Origin: an uncultured Gemmatimonadota bacterium
GTDB taxonomy: Bacteria; Gemmatimonadota; Gemmatimonadetes; Gemmatimonadales; Gemmatimonadaceae
Length of the DNA stretch: 16,535 nucleotides
Assembly (NCBI GenBank): GCA_946479895.1
Contig: CAMLHT010000055.1
Coordinates: forward strand, 1 to 16,535
Direction of reading: 5' to 3'
In this document: in pieces, positions 1 through 6,503 of the stretch
Numbering within the stretch: the stretch's first letter is position 1
Layout of the letters: each line of letters opens with the position of its first letter
Position numbers and translations under genes: made by a program
The notes under the pieces: model-generated
The model's database searches: none
Told to the model about the DNA's origin: nothing
Seen by the model: only the letters and a program-made list of their open reading frames with translations

Positions 1-399
1 CCCCGTCTGCTGCGCGGTCCTGACCTGCACCGGGATCTCGCTGGCCGAATCGCCGTCGATCGACACCGACATCACGTAGGCGCCGGCGGCGTCCATGGGC
101 AGGTCGATCTGGGCGATGAGCGGCAGGTCCATCTCGACGACGCCGGCCGGCGGCGCGCCGACGTTGAGCTCGCCCGAGCTGCTCCACAGCTCCTGGCCCG
201 TCGGGTTGAGCCACCGGAGCGCGACCGTGTGCGTCCCCACGTCCAGCGAGCTGCCCTTGAGGTGCACCACGAGATGCGCGCGCGGATGCACCGCCGGCAG
301 CGTCGCGACCTGGAGCGCGTCGAAGACGCCGAGAACGTTGAGCTTCCCTTCCTGGGAGAGGTTCGCCGCGTCGGCGAAGAGCGCGAAGGAAACGTGCAT
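1..399 (-). CDS. DUF6941-like small protein, 3' end cut by the window edge
   Basis: An open minus-strand frame runs from an ATG at 399 to base 1 without a stop, giving the first 133 residues of a protein. It begins MHVSFALFADAANLSQEGKL and continues with an LNVLGVFDAL segment and a β-rich stretch (HLVVHLKGSSLDVG, HTVALRWLNPTG). The start and the 'A-N-x-x-x-x-G-K-L-N-x-x-G-x-F' pattern resemble the DUF6941 family of uncharacterised small bacterial proteins. The end of the visible part (YVMSVSIDGD...IPVQV) looks like the last strands of a β-sandwich, so the gene probably ends shortly beyond the edge. No signal peptide or membrane segment is visible. It diverges from the DMT transporter gene with only 46 bases between the two start codons. 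Function unknown; the family assignment is from memory of the N-terminal pattern. Confidence 0.75.
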   Translation of the reverse strand, partial: MHVSFALFADAANLSQEGKLNVLGVFDALQVATLPAVHPRAHLVVHLKGSSLDVGTHTVALRWLNPTGQELWSSSGELNVGAPPAGVVEMDLPLIAQIDLPMDAAGAYVMSVSIDGDSASEIPVQVRTAQQTG

Positions 400-404
400 G
401 GCGC

Positions 405-410
405 AAGATA
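405..410 (-). promoter_or_regulatory. Candidate -10 box (TATCTT) of the DUF6941-like gene
   Basis: On the minus strand TATCTT fits the TANNNT pattern and lies 5 bases before the ATG at 399. No Shine-Dalgarno sequence separates the two, so if this is a promoter the mRNA would be leaderless or nearly so. No good -35 hexamer is visible at the usual distance. Inferred from position and pattern only. Confidence 0.35.
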
Positions 411-432
411 GGCACGTCCGCCGCGCATCGCC

Positions 433-438
433 TAGTTT
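433..438 (+). promoter_or_regulatory. Candidate -10 box (TAGTTT) of the DMT transporter cluster
   Basis: TAGTTT fits TANNNT and lies 7 bases before the chosen ATG at 446, so transcription would begin at or next to the start codon. It supports the ATG at 446 over earlier in-frame starts. There is no clear -35 hexamer. Inference only. Confidence 0.35.
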
Positions 439-445
439 CCGCGAC

Positions 446-1366
446 ATGGAATCGAGCGCCGGTGAAGTGGTGACGCCCGGCCCCGCGGCGGCGAAGCCGG
501 GGCCGGGCGTTTGGTTGACGGATGCATCCCTGTTCCTGATGGCGATGATCTGGGGCGTCAATTTCGTCGTCGTGAAGTTCGCCACGACGGTGTTGCCGCC
601 GCTCCCGTTCAACGCCGCGCGTGTGGCGCTCGCGGCGGTCACGCTCCTGGCGATCGGCTCGATGGGCGGGAAGCCGTGGCCCGCCCGCCGCCAGACGCTC
701 GGTCTCCTCGCGCTCGGTGTGCTCGGCAACGGCGTCTACCAGGTCCTCTTCATTCGGGGCGTGTCGCTGACGCGGGCGGGAGACGCGGCGCTCCTGATCG
801 CGGCGACGCCGGCGTTCATCGCGCTCATCGGCCGGATGCGCGGCGTCGAGCGCATCGGGGGCAAGGGCTGGATCGGCATCGCGCTGTCGGTCGCCGGGAT
901 CGGCCTGGTCTCCGGAGCCGCGGCGCTGGTGCAGAGCCATTCCGCGCTCGTCGGCGACCTGCTCATTCTGTGCGGGTCGCTGTGCTGGGCGTTCTACACG
1001 GTGCTGCTGAAGCCGTACATGAGCGACGTCGATGGCGTGAAGCTCTCGGCGCTCACGATGGTCGGTGGCGCGGTTCCGCTCGTCGCCGTCGCGTTTCCCG
1101 CCATGCTCACCACCGAATGGTCGGCCGCGCCGGCGAAGGCGTACTTCGCCATCCTCTACAGTGCCCTCGGCGCGCTCGTCGTCGCCTACCTGTTCTGGTA
1201 TCGCGGCGTACGCGTCATCGGCCCCACGCGCACGGCGATGTACTCCAACCTCCAGCCGGTCTTTGCCGTCCTCGTCGCCTGGGCGGTCCTGGGTGAGCTG
1301 CCCACGATCTGGCAGGGCATCGGCGCGGCGTCCATCATGTCGGGACTCGTCCTCGCGCGAACATGA
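446..1366 (+). CDS. DMT-superfamily transporter with two EamA domains
   Basis: The 306-residue product is a hydrophobic ten-helix protein of the drug/metabolite transporter superfamily (EamA, RhaT/YdcZ-like). The first EamA repeat opens with FLMAMIWGVNFVVVKFA and the second, from about residue 170, with LLILCGSLCWAFYTVLLKPY. The family signature near the end of the second repeat is also present (YRGVRVIGPTRTAMYSNLQP followed by a helix ending GELPTIWQG). Such proteins export amino acids, metabolites or drugs across the inner membrane; the substrate cannot be told from sequence. I chose ATG 446 because the frame upstream of it lies on top of the divergent gene and has no family resemblance, and because 306 residues is normal for the family. 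The roughly 22 residues before the first helix are a Pro/Ala-rich cytoplasmic tail. The stop overlaps the next start by four bases (ATGA), so it is probably the first gene of the cluster. Confidence 0.9.
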   Translation: MESSAGEVVTPGPAAAKPGPGVWLTDASLFLMAMIWGVNFVVVKFATTVLPPLPFNAARVALAAVTLLAIGSMGGKPWPARRQTLGLLALGVLGNGVYQVLFIRGVSLTRAGDAALLIAATPAFIALIGRMRGVERIGGKGWIGIALSVAGIGLVSGAAALVQSHSALVGDLLILCGSLCWAFYTVLLKPYMSDVDGVKLSALTMVGGAVPLVAVAFPAMLTTEWSAAPAKAYFAILYSALGALVVAYLFWYRGVRVIGPTRTAMYSNLQPVFAVLVAWAVLGELPTIWQGIGAASIMSGLVLART

Positions 1367-2058
1367 AGCTCGTCCTCTTCGACATCGACGGCACCGTGCT
1401 CCTCAGCGACGGCGCGGGCAAGCGCGCCGTGATGAAGGCCATGCAGGAGGTTTTCGGATCCCAGGGACCGGAGAATCACCGGTTCGACGGGAAGACGGAT
1501 CCGCAGATCGTCCGCGAGCTCCAGCGCGCCGCCGGTCACGCCGACGATCACATCGACGCACGGATGCCCCGCGCGCTCGATCGCTACGTCGAGCTGCTGG
1601 CCGAGGAGCTGCGCCGTCCCGGCAGCCGGGCATTCACGCTGCCCGGTGTCGTCGAGCTGCTCGATGCGCTTTCCGCCCGTGACGACGTCATTCTCGGCCT
1701 GCTCACGGGTAACGTCGTCGAAGGGGCGCGCGCGAAGCTCGCCGCCGTCGGCATCGACCCCGACCGCTTCGTCGTCGGCGCGTACGGGTCGGACCACGAG
1801 GCGCGGTCCGAGCTCCCCCCGATCGCCCGGCGGCGGGTGCTCGACGAGCACGGCCACGAGATGTCGGGCCACGACATCGTCATCATCGGCGACACGCCGG
1901 CCGACGTGCAGTGCGGACAGTCGCTCGGTGTCCGCGCGATCGGCGTCGCGACCGGCCACTACGCGGTAGCCGACCTGCTCGAATGCGGCGCCTATGCGGC
2001 GTTCGAGGATCTCTCCGATACCGCCGCGGTCATGGACGCGATCTTCGCCCCCCAATGA
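1363..2058 (+). CDS. HAD-superfamily hydrolase, phosphoglycolate-phosphatase-like
   Basis: This 231-residue protein has the haloacid dehalogenase fold motifs in order: motif I DIDGT with nucleophile D7 and acid/base D9, motif II threonine T115 in LLTGN, and motif IV GDTPAD with metal-binding acids D177 and D181. A helical C1-type cap fills the space between motifs I and II (residues about 15-95), as in phosphoglycolate phosphatase and β-phosphoglucomutase relatives. The usual lysine of motif III is not obvious; arginines R155-R158 are in the right region. It most likely dephosphorylates a small metabolite in the cytoplasm. The ATG sits in the ATGA overlap with the transporter gene, and its own stop overlaps the CYTH gene in the same way, so the three genes are almost certainly co-transcribed. 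The physiological substrate is unknown. Confidence 0.9.
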   Translation: MKLVLFDIDGTVLLSDGAGKRAVMKAMQEVFGSQGPENHRFDGKTDPQIVRELQRAAGHADDHIDARMPRALDRYVELLAEELRRPGSRAFTLPGVVELLDALSARDDVILGLLTGNVVEGARAKLAAVGIDPDRFVVGAYGSDHEARSELPPIARRRVLDEHGHEMSGHDIVIIGDTPADVQCGQSLGVRAIGVATGHYAVADLLECGAYAAFEDLSDTAAVMDAIFAPQ

Positions 2059-2621
2059 TCGAGCTCGAGCTGAAGGCCGTCGTGCCCGACGCCCAGGCGC
2101 TCATCGCCCGGCTGCGAACCGCGGGCGCGCGCGAGGAGTTCGTCGGCGGCCTGGTGGACCGCCGCTTCGACTATCCGGACGGTTCACTGACCGCCCGCGA
2201 CGAGGTCGTGCGGGTGCGCGAGTATCACGGCAGCGACGGCGAGACGCAGACCTCACTCGAGTGGAAGGGCCCGGAGAGTCGCGCGTCCGGCTACAAGCGA
2301 CGCGAGGAGATCGGCGTCCAGACCGGCGAGGCGGCTGCCCTGATCGAGATTCTCGCTCGGCTCGGACTGCGGCAGGTTCGGACGATCGAGCGCCGGATCC
2401 GGCAGTACCGGCTCGACGGCGCCGTGGTGCGCATGGAGCACTACGAGCGGATGGACGACCTCGTCGAGGTGGAAGGGGAGGGGCCCGACATCGAGCGCGC
2501 CATTTCGCAGATGGGAATCCCGCGCGAGGCATTCACGGCGGACAGCCTCGCGGCGTTCGCCCGTCGTTTCGAGGAGCGCACCGGCCAGCGATCGGTGACG
2601 GGGAGGGTGGGCGATGCGTGA
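2055..2621 (+). CDS. CYTH-domain protein (class IV adenylate cyclase / triphosphatase family)
   Basis: The 188-residue protein starts at an ATG in an ATGA overlap with the HAD gene and begins with the ExExK signature of CYTH proteins (E3, E5, K7 in IELELK). Further expected tunnel residues are the arginines of VVRVRE (53-56), K71 in LEWKGPE, the basic/acidic YKRREEI (80-86), R126 in VVRMEH, and the late acids of LVEVEGEG (E138, E140). CYTH enzymes hold a triphosphate in an eight-stranded tunnel and are adenylate cyclases (CyaB), thiamine triphosphatases or inorganic triphosphatases; sequence alone does not separate these. The domain covers about residues 1-175, followed by a short charged tail. 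Gene neighbours (HAD phosphatase before it) make phosphohydrolase work somewhat more likely than signalling, but this is inference. Confidence 0.88.
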   Translation: MIELELKAVVPDAQALIARLRTAGAREEFVGGLVDRRFDYPDGSLTARDEVVRVREYHGSDGETQTSLEWKGPESRASGYKRREEIGVQTGEAAALIEILARLGLRQVRTIERRIRQYRLDGAVVRMEHYERMDDLVEVEGEGPDIERAISQMGIPREAFTADSLAAFARRFEERTGQRSVTGRVGDA

Positions 2622-3339
2622 GCAGGGCGGCAGCTTCGCGCTCACGATGGCCTCGTTCGGCGGGCGGAGGCTCGGACCGGGCACGGCCCTCGTCGACGAA
2701 GACCTGCTGCGCGTGCTGCTGCTCGATGCCCCTGACGGGGACAAGACCCTCCAGATCCGCTACGACTCGATCCTCGGAGTCGGGATGAGTGCCGGCTCCG
2801 TCGTCGTGTCCTGCCGGGACGGGCGCGGCTTCGTGGCCGCCGCCGACGATGCGGCGGCATTCCGCCAGGGCCTCCTCGCCGCCTGCCGCGCATTGCCCGA
2901 AGTCACGCGCGCGCTCCGCGCCCTTGGCTCACGTCGCGGCGCCGGCGGTGCGCGCCGGGATCCGGGTGACAGGGAGGCGCGCTTCTTCGCGCCATTCATC
3001 GGCGCCCGGCGGGCATCGATGGACGCGCGCGACGCGACCGGAGTCATCGCCGCGTTCGACGTCGCGCCGCTGGCCCGCGCGCTCGCGGAGACCATCATCG
3101 CGTTCTCGACGGAGCAGAGCGCGGGGGTGCCGGCGCGCCAGCGCGCGATCGAGGCCGAGCTGAGCGACGTCGTCGAGGGGCTCGAGCGGGCACTCGAGAA
3201 TCTGCGCGACCTTGCCGCCAGCGCCGCTGCCGACGTTGATGACCTTGGTCGCTGGCGGGCCTGGGCCGCCGGCGTGCAGCACGTCTTCGAGGCCGCGGAC
3301 AAGGCGTGGGCCTCGATCGAACCCATCCTCAGCCGATGA
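2614..3339 (+). CDS. Hypothetical protein, 241 residues, function unknown
   Basis: I do not recognise this protein. It starts at an ATG that overlaps the end of the CYTH gene by eight bases and ends in an ATGA overlap with acpS, so it is a real, translationally coupled gene. The first roughly 95 residues are rich in predicted β-strands (FALTMASFGG, TLQIRYDSILGVGM, SVVVSCRDGRGFV) followed by a helix (AAAFRQGLLAACRAL), an arrangement that could be a small PH-like or other β-barrel domain. Residues about 110-122 form a Gly/Arg-rich linker. The rest is largely α-helical and acidic (ARALAETIIAF, DVVEGLERALENLRDLAA, a Trp-containing helix near the end). There is no signal peptide, membrane helix or cysteine pair. 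Its place between a CYTH enzyme and AcpS is the only functional hint. Confidence 0.8.
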   Translation: MREQGGSFALTMASFGGRRLGPGTALVDEDLLRVLLLDAPDGDKTLQIRYDSILGVGMSAGSVVVSCRDGRGFVAAADDAAAFRQGLLAACRALPEVTRALRALGSRRGAGGARRDPGDREARFFAPFIGARRASMDARDATGVIAAFDVAPLARALAETIIAFSTEQSAGVPARQRAIEAELSDVVEGLERALENLRDLAASAAADVDDLGRWRAWAAGVQHVFEAADKAWASIEPILSR

Positions 3340-3719
3340 TCGTCGGACTCGGAATAGACCTCGTCGAGATCGACCGCGTCGCTCACATGATCGAGTCGCT
3401 GGGCGACCGCATGTACACGCGGCTGTTCTCCGAGAGCGAGGCGGCCTACATCCGCGGGAAGCCCCTGCCGGCACAGCACGCGGCTGTCCGGCTCGCCGCG
3501 AAGGAAGCGGCATTCAAGGCACTGGCCGGAAACGAGCTCGCCCGCCGGATCACCTGGCGCGACGTCGAGGTCCTCAGCGATTCGCGGGGAATCCCTTCGA
3601 TCAAGCTCCATGGGACGGCCCACCGCCGGGCGCGGGAGCTGGGCGTGACCCGCATTCACGTCTCCCTGACGCACAGCAGGGATACCGCCGGGGCGGTCGT
3701 GGTGCTGAGCTCGGACTAA
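3336..3719 (+). CDS. acpS: Holo-[acyl-carrier-protein] synthase
   Basis: The 127-residue product transfers 4'-phosphopantetheine from coenzyme A to the conserved serine of acyl carrier protein, making ACP active for fatty-acid synthesis in the cytoplasm. The N-terminus MIVGLGIDLVEIDRV is the family's signature with Mg2+-binding D8. The second signature, RLAAKEAAFKAL, carries metal-binding E57 and K61. The C-terminal strand HVSLTHSRDTAGAVVV is also typical. Length matches the family (about 120-130). The ATG at 3336 is fixed by the N-terminal signature and lies in the four-base overlap with the preceding unknown gene. It is the last gene of the left plus-strand cluster; a 34-base AT-rich gap with a new promoter follows. 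Confidence 0.96.
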   Translation: MIVGLGIDLVEIDRVAHMIESLGDRMYTRLFSESEAAYIRGKPLPAQHAAVRLAAKEAAFKALAGNELARRITWRDVEVLSDSRGIPSIKLHGTAHRRARELGVTRIHVSLTHSRDTAGAVVVLSSD

Positions 3720-3734
3720 CCCGGGGCTTGAATC

Positions 3735-3751
3735 CCGATATATTTGATCGG
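3735..3751. promoter_or_regulatory. Inverted repeat CCGAT-N7-ATCGG over the -10 region
   Basis: CCGAT (3735-3739) and ATCGG (3747-3751) form a perfect five-base dyad around the TATATT box of the iron permease gene. A protein bound here would block the promoter. It shares its right arm with a second dyad that spans the start codon. It does not resemble the textbook Fur or DtxR sites. A short dyad can arise by chance, so this is tentative. Confidence 0.35.
3739..3744 (+). promoter_or_regulatory. Candidate -10 box (TATATT) of the cytochrome c/FTR1 unit
   Basis: TATATT is the clearest -10-like hexamer in the window and stands in one of its few AT-rich patches. It ends 9 bases before the ATG at 3754, so transcription should start about 0-3 bases before the codon. 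No Shine-Dalgarno sequence is present between the two. A leaderless or near-leaderless mRNA is therefore likely. No convincing -35 hexamer is seen at about 17 bases' distance. Confidence 0.5.
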
Positions 3752-3767
3752 CAATGATTTCCCGATC
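3746..3767. promoter_or_regulatory. Inverted repeat GATCGG-N10-CCGATC centred on the start codon
   Basis: GATCGG (3746-3751) and CCGATC (3762-3767) are perfect reverse complements separated by ten bases that contain the ATG at 3754. As DNA it could be an operator just downstream of the -10 box. As RNA it would be a six-pair hairpin presenting the AUG in the loop, but only if transcription starts at or before 3746. Its left arm is shared with the upstream dyad, so the two pairings exclude each other. Function inferred. Confidence 0.4.
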
Positions 3768-5907
3768 CCGAACGGCCCGGCTCCTGGGCGTGATAGTTCT
3801 GCTCCTTCTCCCCGGCGCCCGAGGATCGGCGCAGGTCGAGACCATTCAGCGCATCGCCGGCATGGTCGCCATCGCCGCCGACGAATATGGAAAGGCGCTC
3901 GACGCGCAGGGGCGGCTCGTCTCCAGGGAAGAGTATCAGGAGGCAGTCGGATTCCTTGCCGAAGCGCGAGCGTCGGCGGGGCGGCTTCCCTCGGAGCGCG
4001 GTGGTGGCGCGGCGATCCTCGACAGCATCATCGTCGCGGTGGATCGGCAGCGTCCGGTCGCCGAAGTGAAGGCGCTCGCGGCCCGCTTCGCGGCGGCGCT
4101 GGGGAGCGCGGCGGCGCTCGACCTGCCCGGCCTCCCGCTCGATCCCGACTCCGGCCGCCGCATCTATGCCGCGTCGTGCGCGAGCTGCCACGGCGTCCGC
4201 GGGCTGGGAGATGGCCCGATGGCGGCATCGATCAATCCCCGCCCGCCCGCACTCGGTGACGCCGTCACCATGCGCGCCGTCTCGCCGGCGCTGATGTACC
4301 AGAAGGTCTCCGTCGGCGTGAGCGGTACCGCCATGCCGGCCTATGCCGACAAGCTCTTACCCACCGATCGCTGGAACGTGATCGCGTACCTCACGGAGCT
4401 GCGGCATCGCAACGTGGACGCGGCTCACGGCGAAGGACTCTACGGCCAGAGCTGCGCGAGCTGCCACGGCATGAACGGGCGCGGCGACGGCGACCTCGCC
4501 CGCGAGCTCTCGAAGCTCCCGCCGGCCATCGGCACCTTCGCCTGGCAGGCGCAGCGCTCCGACTCGGAGATGGCCGTGGTGATCCGCAACGGCGTGCCGG
4601 GCTCTCCGATGCCGGCGATGCGGTTCATCACGCCCACGGAAGAACAGGAGATCGTCGCCTATCTGCGGTCGGTGGCACTGCGTCAGACCCGGTCCGCCGG
4701 AGACCAGGCGGCCGATTCCACGGACGCCTCGGCGGCCGCGGCGCGGTCGCTGAATTTCCTCGAGCAATCCCTGAGCGCCGCCCGCGCCGGCCGGACCGAC
4801 GACGCTGGCGACCGAGCCACCGACGCGTACATCGCCTTCGAGCCGGTCGAGACGCGCTCGCGGCCGAAGAATCCCGGGCTCGTCCTCATCATGGAGCAGA
4901 CGTTCGCGCGCTTCAAGGCGGCGGTGAAGAGCGGCAACATCCGCGCGGCCGAGCAGGAGCAGGCGAGGCTCGAGGGTTCGATGCCGTCGGTGCTGGAGCT
5001 GACGAAGCCGACGGGCAGCGGCATGGAAGCCTTCTGGCAGTCGTTCCTCATCATCCTGCGTGAAGGCTTCGAGGCGATCCTCGTCATCGGCGCCGTCGTG
5101 ACGTTCCTGCTCAAGACCGGCCATCGCGAGCGCCTGCGGTCGATCTGGGTCGGCGTCATCGGTGCCCTCGCGGCGAGCGCCGTGACCGCGATCATCCTCA
5201 AGACCATCCTCGGCAGCATCCCGGCGAGCCGCGAGATCATCGAGGGGCTCACGATGCTGATCGCGGTCGCCGTGCTCTTCTCCGTCAGCTACTGGCTGAT
5301 CTCGCGGGTCGAAGCGGCCAAGTGGCAGCAATTCATCAAGGCCAAGGTCACCGACGCCCTCGAGCACGGCGGGGGCCGCGCGCTGACCATCGTCGCCTTC
5401 CTCGCCGTCTACCGCGAGGGCGCCGAGACGGCGCTGTTCTACCAGGCGCTGATCAACGAGGGGAACAACGTGATGGCGCCCATCCTGATGGGCATCCTCG
5501 TCGGGTTCGGGGCGCTCGCGGTGATCTTCACGCTGTTCTACAAGTTCGGCGTGCGCATCCCGCTCCGTCCGTTCTTCGGCGTGACGAGCGTCCTGCTCTA
5601 CTACATGGCCTTCGTGTTCATGGGGAAGGGCATCAAGGAAATGCAGGAAGGCAACGCGCTGCCGGCGAGCTTCATCCGCTTTCCGACGGTGGACTGGCTC
5701 GGCATCTACCCGACTTGGGAGACGCTGCTGGCCCAGCTCGCGCTGCTCATCCTCCTTGCCTTCGCGCTGCTGAAGACGTTCTGGCCGCAGCGCTCGGTCG
5801 CCCTGCCGGTGGTGGAGCCGGCGGTGCCCGCGTCCGCGGCGTCGCAGGTGGACCTCCTGGCGGCCCGGGTCGAGGCGCTCGAGAAGCGCCTCGGCCGCGA
5901 CGCATGA
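3754..5907 (+). CDS. Cytochrome c / FTR1-family iron permease fusion
   Basis: A 717-residue multidomain protein. Residues 1-26 are a signal peptide (Arg-rich start, LLGVIVLLLL core, GSAQ end). Residues about 27-130 are a helical domain I cannot assign. Two class-I-like cytochrome c domains follow: haem site C142-A-S-C145-H146 with probable Met ligand M194, and C234-A-S-C237-H238 with M286 or M289. After a helical linker (about 330-425), the C-terminal part (about 428-675) is an FTR1 iron permease with about seven membrane helices and both R-E-G-x-E iron motifs, R436-E440 (REGFE) and R554-E558 (REGAE). The tail (697-715) is a short coiled coil. In FTR1 systems Fe2+ is oxidised and passed as Fe3+ through the permease. 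Here the periplasmic haems could take the electron in place of a separate ferroxidase (inference). It overlaps the UPF0316 gene by four bases. Confidence 0.93.
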   Translation: MISRSRTARLLGVIVLLLLPGARGSAQVETIQRIAGMVAIAADEYGKALDAQGRLVSREEYQEAVGFLAEARASAGRLPSERGGGAAILDSIIVAVDRQRPVAEVKALAARFAAALGSAAALDLPGLPLDPDSGRRIYAASCASCHGVRGLGDGPMAASINPRPPALGDAVTMRAVSPALMYQKVSVGVSGTAMPAYADKLLPTDRWNVIAYLTELRHRNVDAAHGEGLYGQSCASCHGMNGRGDGDLARELSKLPPAIGTFAWQAQRSDSEMAVVIRNGVPGSPMPAMRFITPTEEQEIVAYLRSVALRQTRSAGDQAADSTDASAAAARSLNFLEQSLSAARAGRTDDAGDRATDAYIAFEPVETRSRPKNPGLVLIMEQTFARFKAAVKSGNIRAAEQEQARLEGSMPSVLELTKPTGSGMEAFWQSFLIILREGFEAILVIGAVVTFLLKTGHRERLRSIWVGVIGALAASAVTAIILKTILGSIPASREIIEGLTMLIAVAVLFSVSYWLISRVEAAKWQQFIKAKVTDALEHGGGRALTIVAFLAVYREGAETALFYQALINEGNNVMAPILMGILVGFGALAVIFTLFYKFGVRIPLRPFFGVTSVLLYYMAFVFMGKGIKEMQEGNALPASFIRFPTVDWLGIYPTWETLLAQLALLILLAFALLKTFWPQRSVALPVVEPAVPASAASQVDLLAARVEALEKRLGRDA
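4177..4194 (+). repeat. 18-base direct repeat, copy 1 (first haem motif)
   Basis: The 18 bases coding for CASCHG at haem site 1 are identical, codon for codon, to those at haem site 2. The copies are 276 bases (92 codons) apart and in frame, so recombination between them would remove exactly one cytochrome domain's worth of sequence. The flanking domain sequences differ. Confidence 0.8.
4453..4470 (+). repeat. 18-base direct repeat, copy 2 (second haem motif)
   Basis: This is the second identical copy of the CASCHG-coding 18-mer, within haem site 2 of the cytochrome c/FTR1 gene. Identity here may reflect an old domain duplication with shared codon preference rather than recent conversion. 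Confidence 0.8.
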
Positions 5908-6485
5908 GCGTGGACGCGCTCTTCGCGTCTCCGTGGGGCGCGCTGCTGATCTTCGTGCTCCGGATCTTCGACGTGTCGCTCGACACGATGCGGGTGATCT
6001 TCGCCATCCGCGGCAAGCGCGGCATCGCCGCCCTGCTCGGGTTCGCGCAGGCCATGATCTGGATCTTCGCCGTCGGCAACGCCGTGAAGCACCTCGACAG
6101 CATCCTCCACATCGTGGGATACGCCGGCGGCTACGCGACCGGCACCTGGGTGGGGATCACGATCGAGCAGGCGATCGCCTACGGGGTCGCGCAGATCCGC
6201 GTCGTGTCGCGGCACGCGGGCGTCGAGATCGCCGAAGCCCTGCGGGCCAGGGGATACGGCGTGACGGAGTTTCCCGGCTTCGGTCGCGACGGCTCCGTGG
6301 AAATCGTGCAGTCGGTCGTCCAGCGAGGCCAGGTCGACGGTGTCCTCGGCATCATCGAGTCGCACGACGCCGAGGCCTTCGTGACGGTCGAGGAGCCGAA
6401 GGTGCTGCGCGGCGGCTCGATGGTCGCCCGCGACTGGCGCATCGGCGGCGCGCCTGGTCAGTGGTTCAGGCGCAACCGCGCATAG
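5904..6485 (+). CDS. UPF0316 membrane protein (DUF5698 + DUF2179)
   Basis: The 193-residue product matches the UPF0316 layout. A membrane part with about three helices (residues about 10-95; LLIFVLRIFDVSLDTMRVIF, then GFAQAMIWIFAVGNAV) corresponds to DUF5698. A soluble α/β part (about 98-165; IRVVSRHAGVEIAEALRARG, GSVEIVQSVVQR, AFVTVEEPK) corresponds to DUF2179. The R-x-F-D-x-S-x-D-T-x-R segment (20-30) is a family hallmark. Function is unknown. The start ATG lies in the ATGA overlap with the cytochrome c/FTR1 gene, so the two proteins are made together, and a link to iron uptake or its control is a reasonable guess. The gene ends 18 bases from the stop of the converging lgt gene, with no convincing terminator between them. 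Confidence 0.9.
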   Translation: MSVDALFASPWGALLIFVLRIFDVSLDTMRVIFAIRGKRGIAALLGFAQAMIWIFAVGNAVKHLDSILHIVGYAGGYATGTWVGITIEQAIAYGVAQIRVVSRHAGVEIAEALRARGYGVTEFPGFGRDGSVEIVQSVVQRGQVDGVLGIIESHDAEAFVTVEEPKVLRGGSMVARDWRIGGAPGQWFRRNRA

Positions 6486-6503
6486 CGACCTGCTTCGCGG
6501 TGG
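6486..6503. other. 18-base convergent gap between two operons
   Basis: The UPF0316 gene (plus) and lgt (minus) meet here tail to tail. Across this gap I see only imperfect four-base dyads (GACC/GGTC, CCTG/CAGG) and no T-run on either strand. Rho-dependent or overlapping 3' ends are likelier than an intrinsic terminator. Confidence 0.6.

Noticed and set aside
72..428. A 118-residue minus-strand frame rich in Arg and Ser
   Set aside because: It overlaps the DUF6941-like gene in another frame of the same strand; the latter has a family-like N-terminus and ordinary composition.
95..445. Upstream extension of the DMT transporter to a 423-residue protein
   Set aside because: The extra residues lie antisense to the DUF6941-like gene and match nothing in EamA proteins. 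ATG 446 gives normal length and has a -10-like box in front.
3728..3733. TTGAAT as the -35 box of the iron permease promoter
   Set aside because: It is only five bases from the TATATT box, far short of the 16-18 base spacing needed.
3722..3737. CGGG...CCCG hairpin after acpS as an intrinsic terminator
   Set aside because: The stem is only four pairs and the following sequence is an AT-rich promoter (TATATT) and not a T-run. It may weakly pause transcription but cannot be called a terminator.
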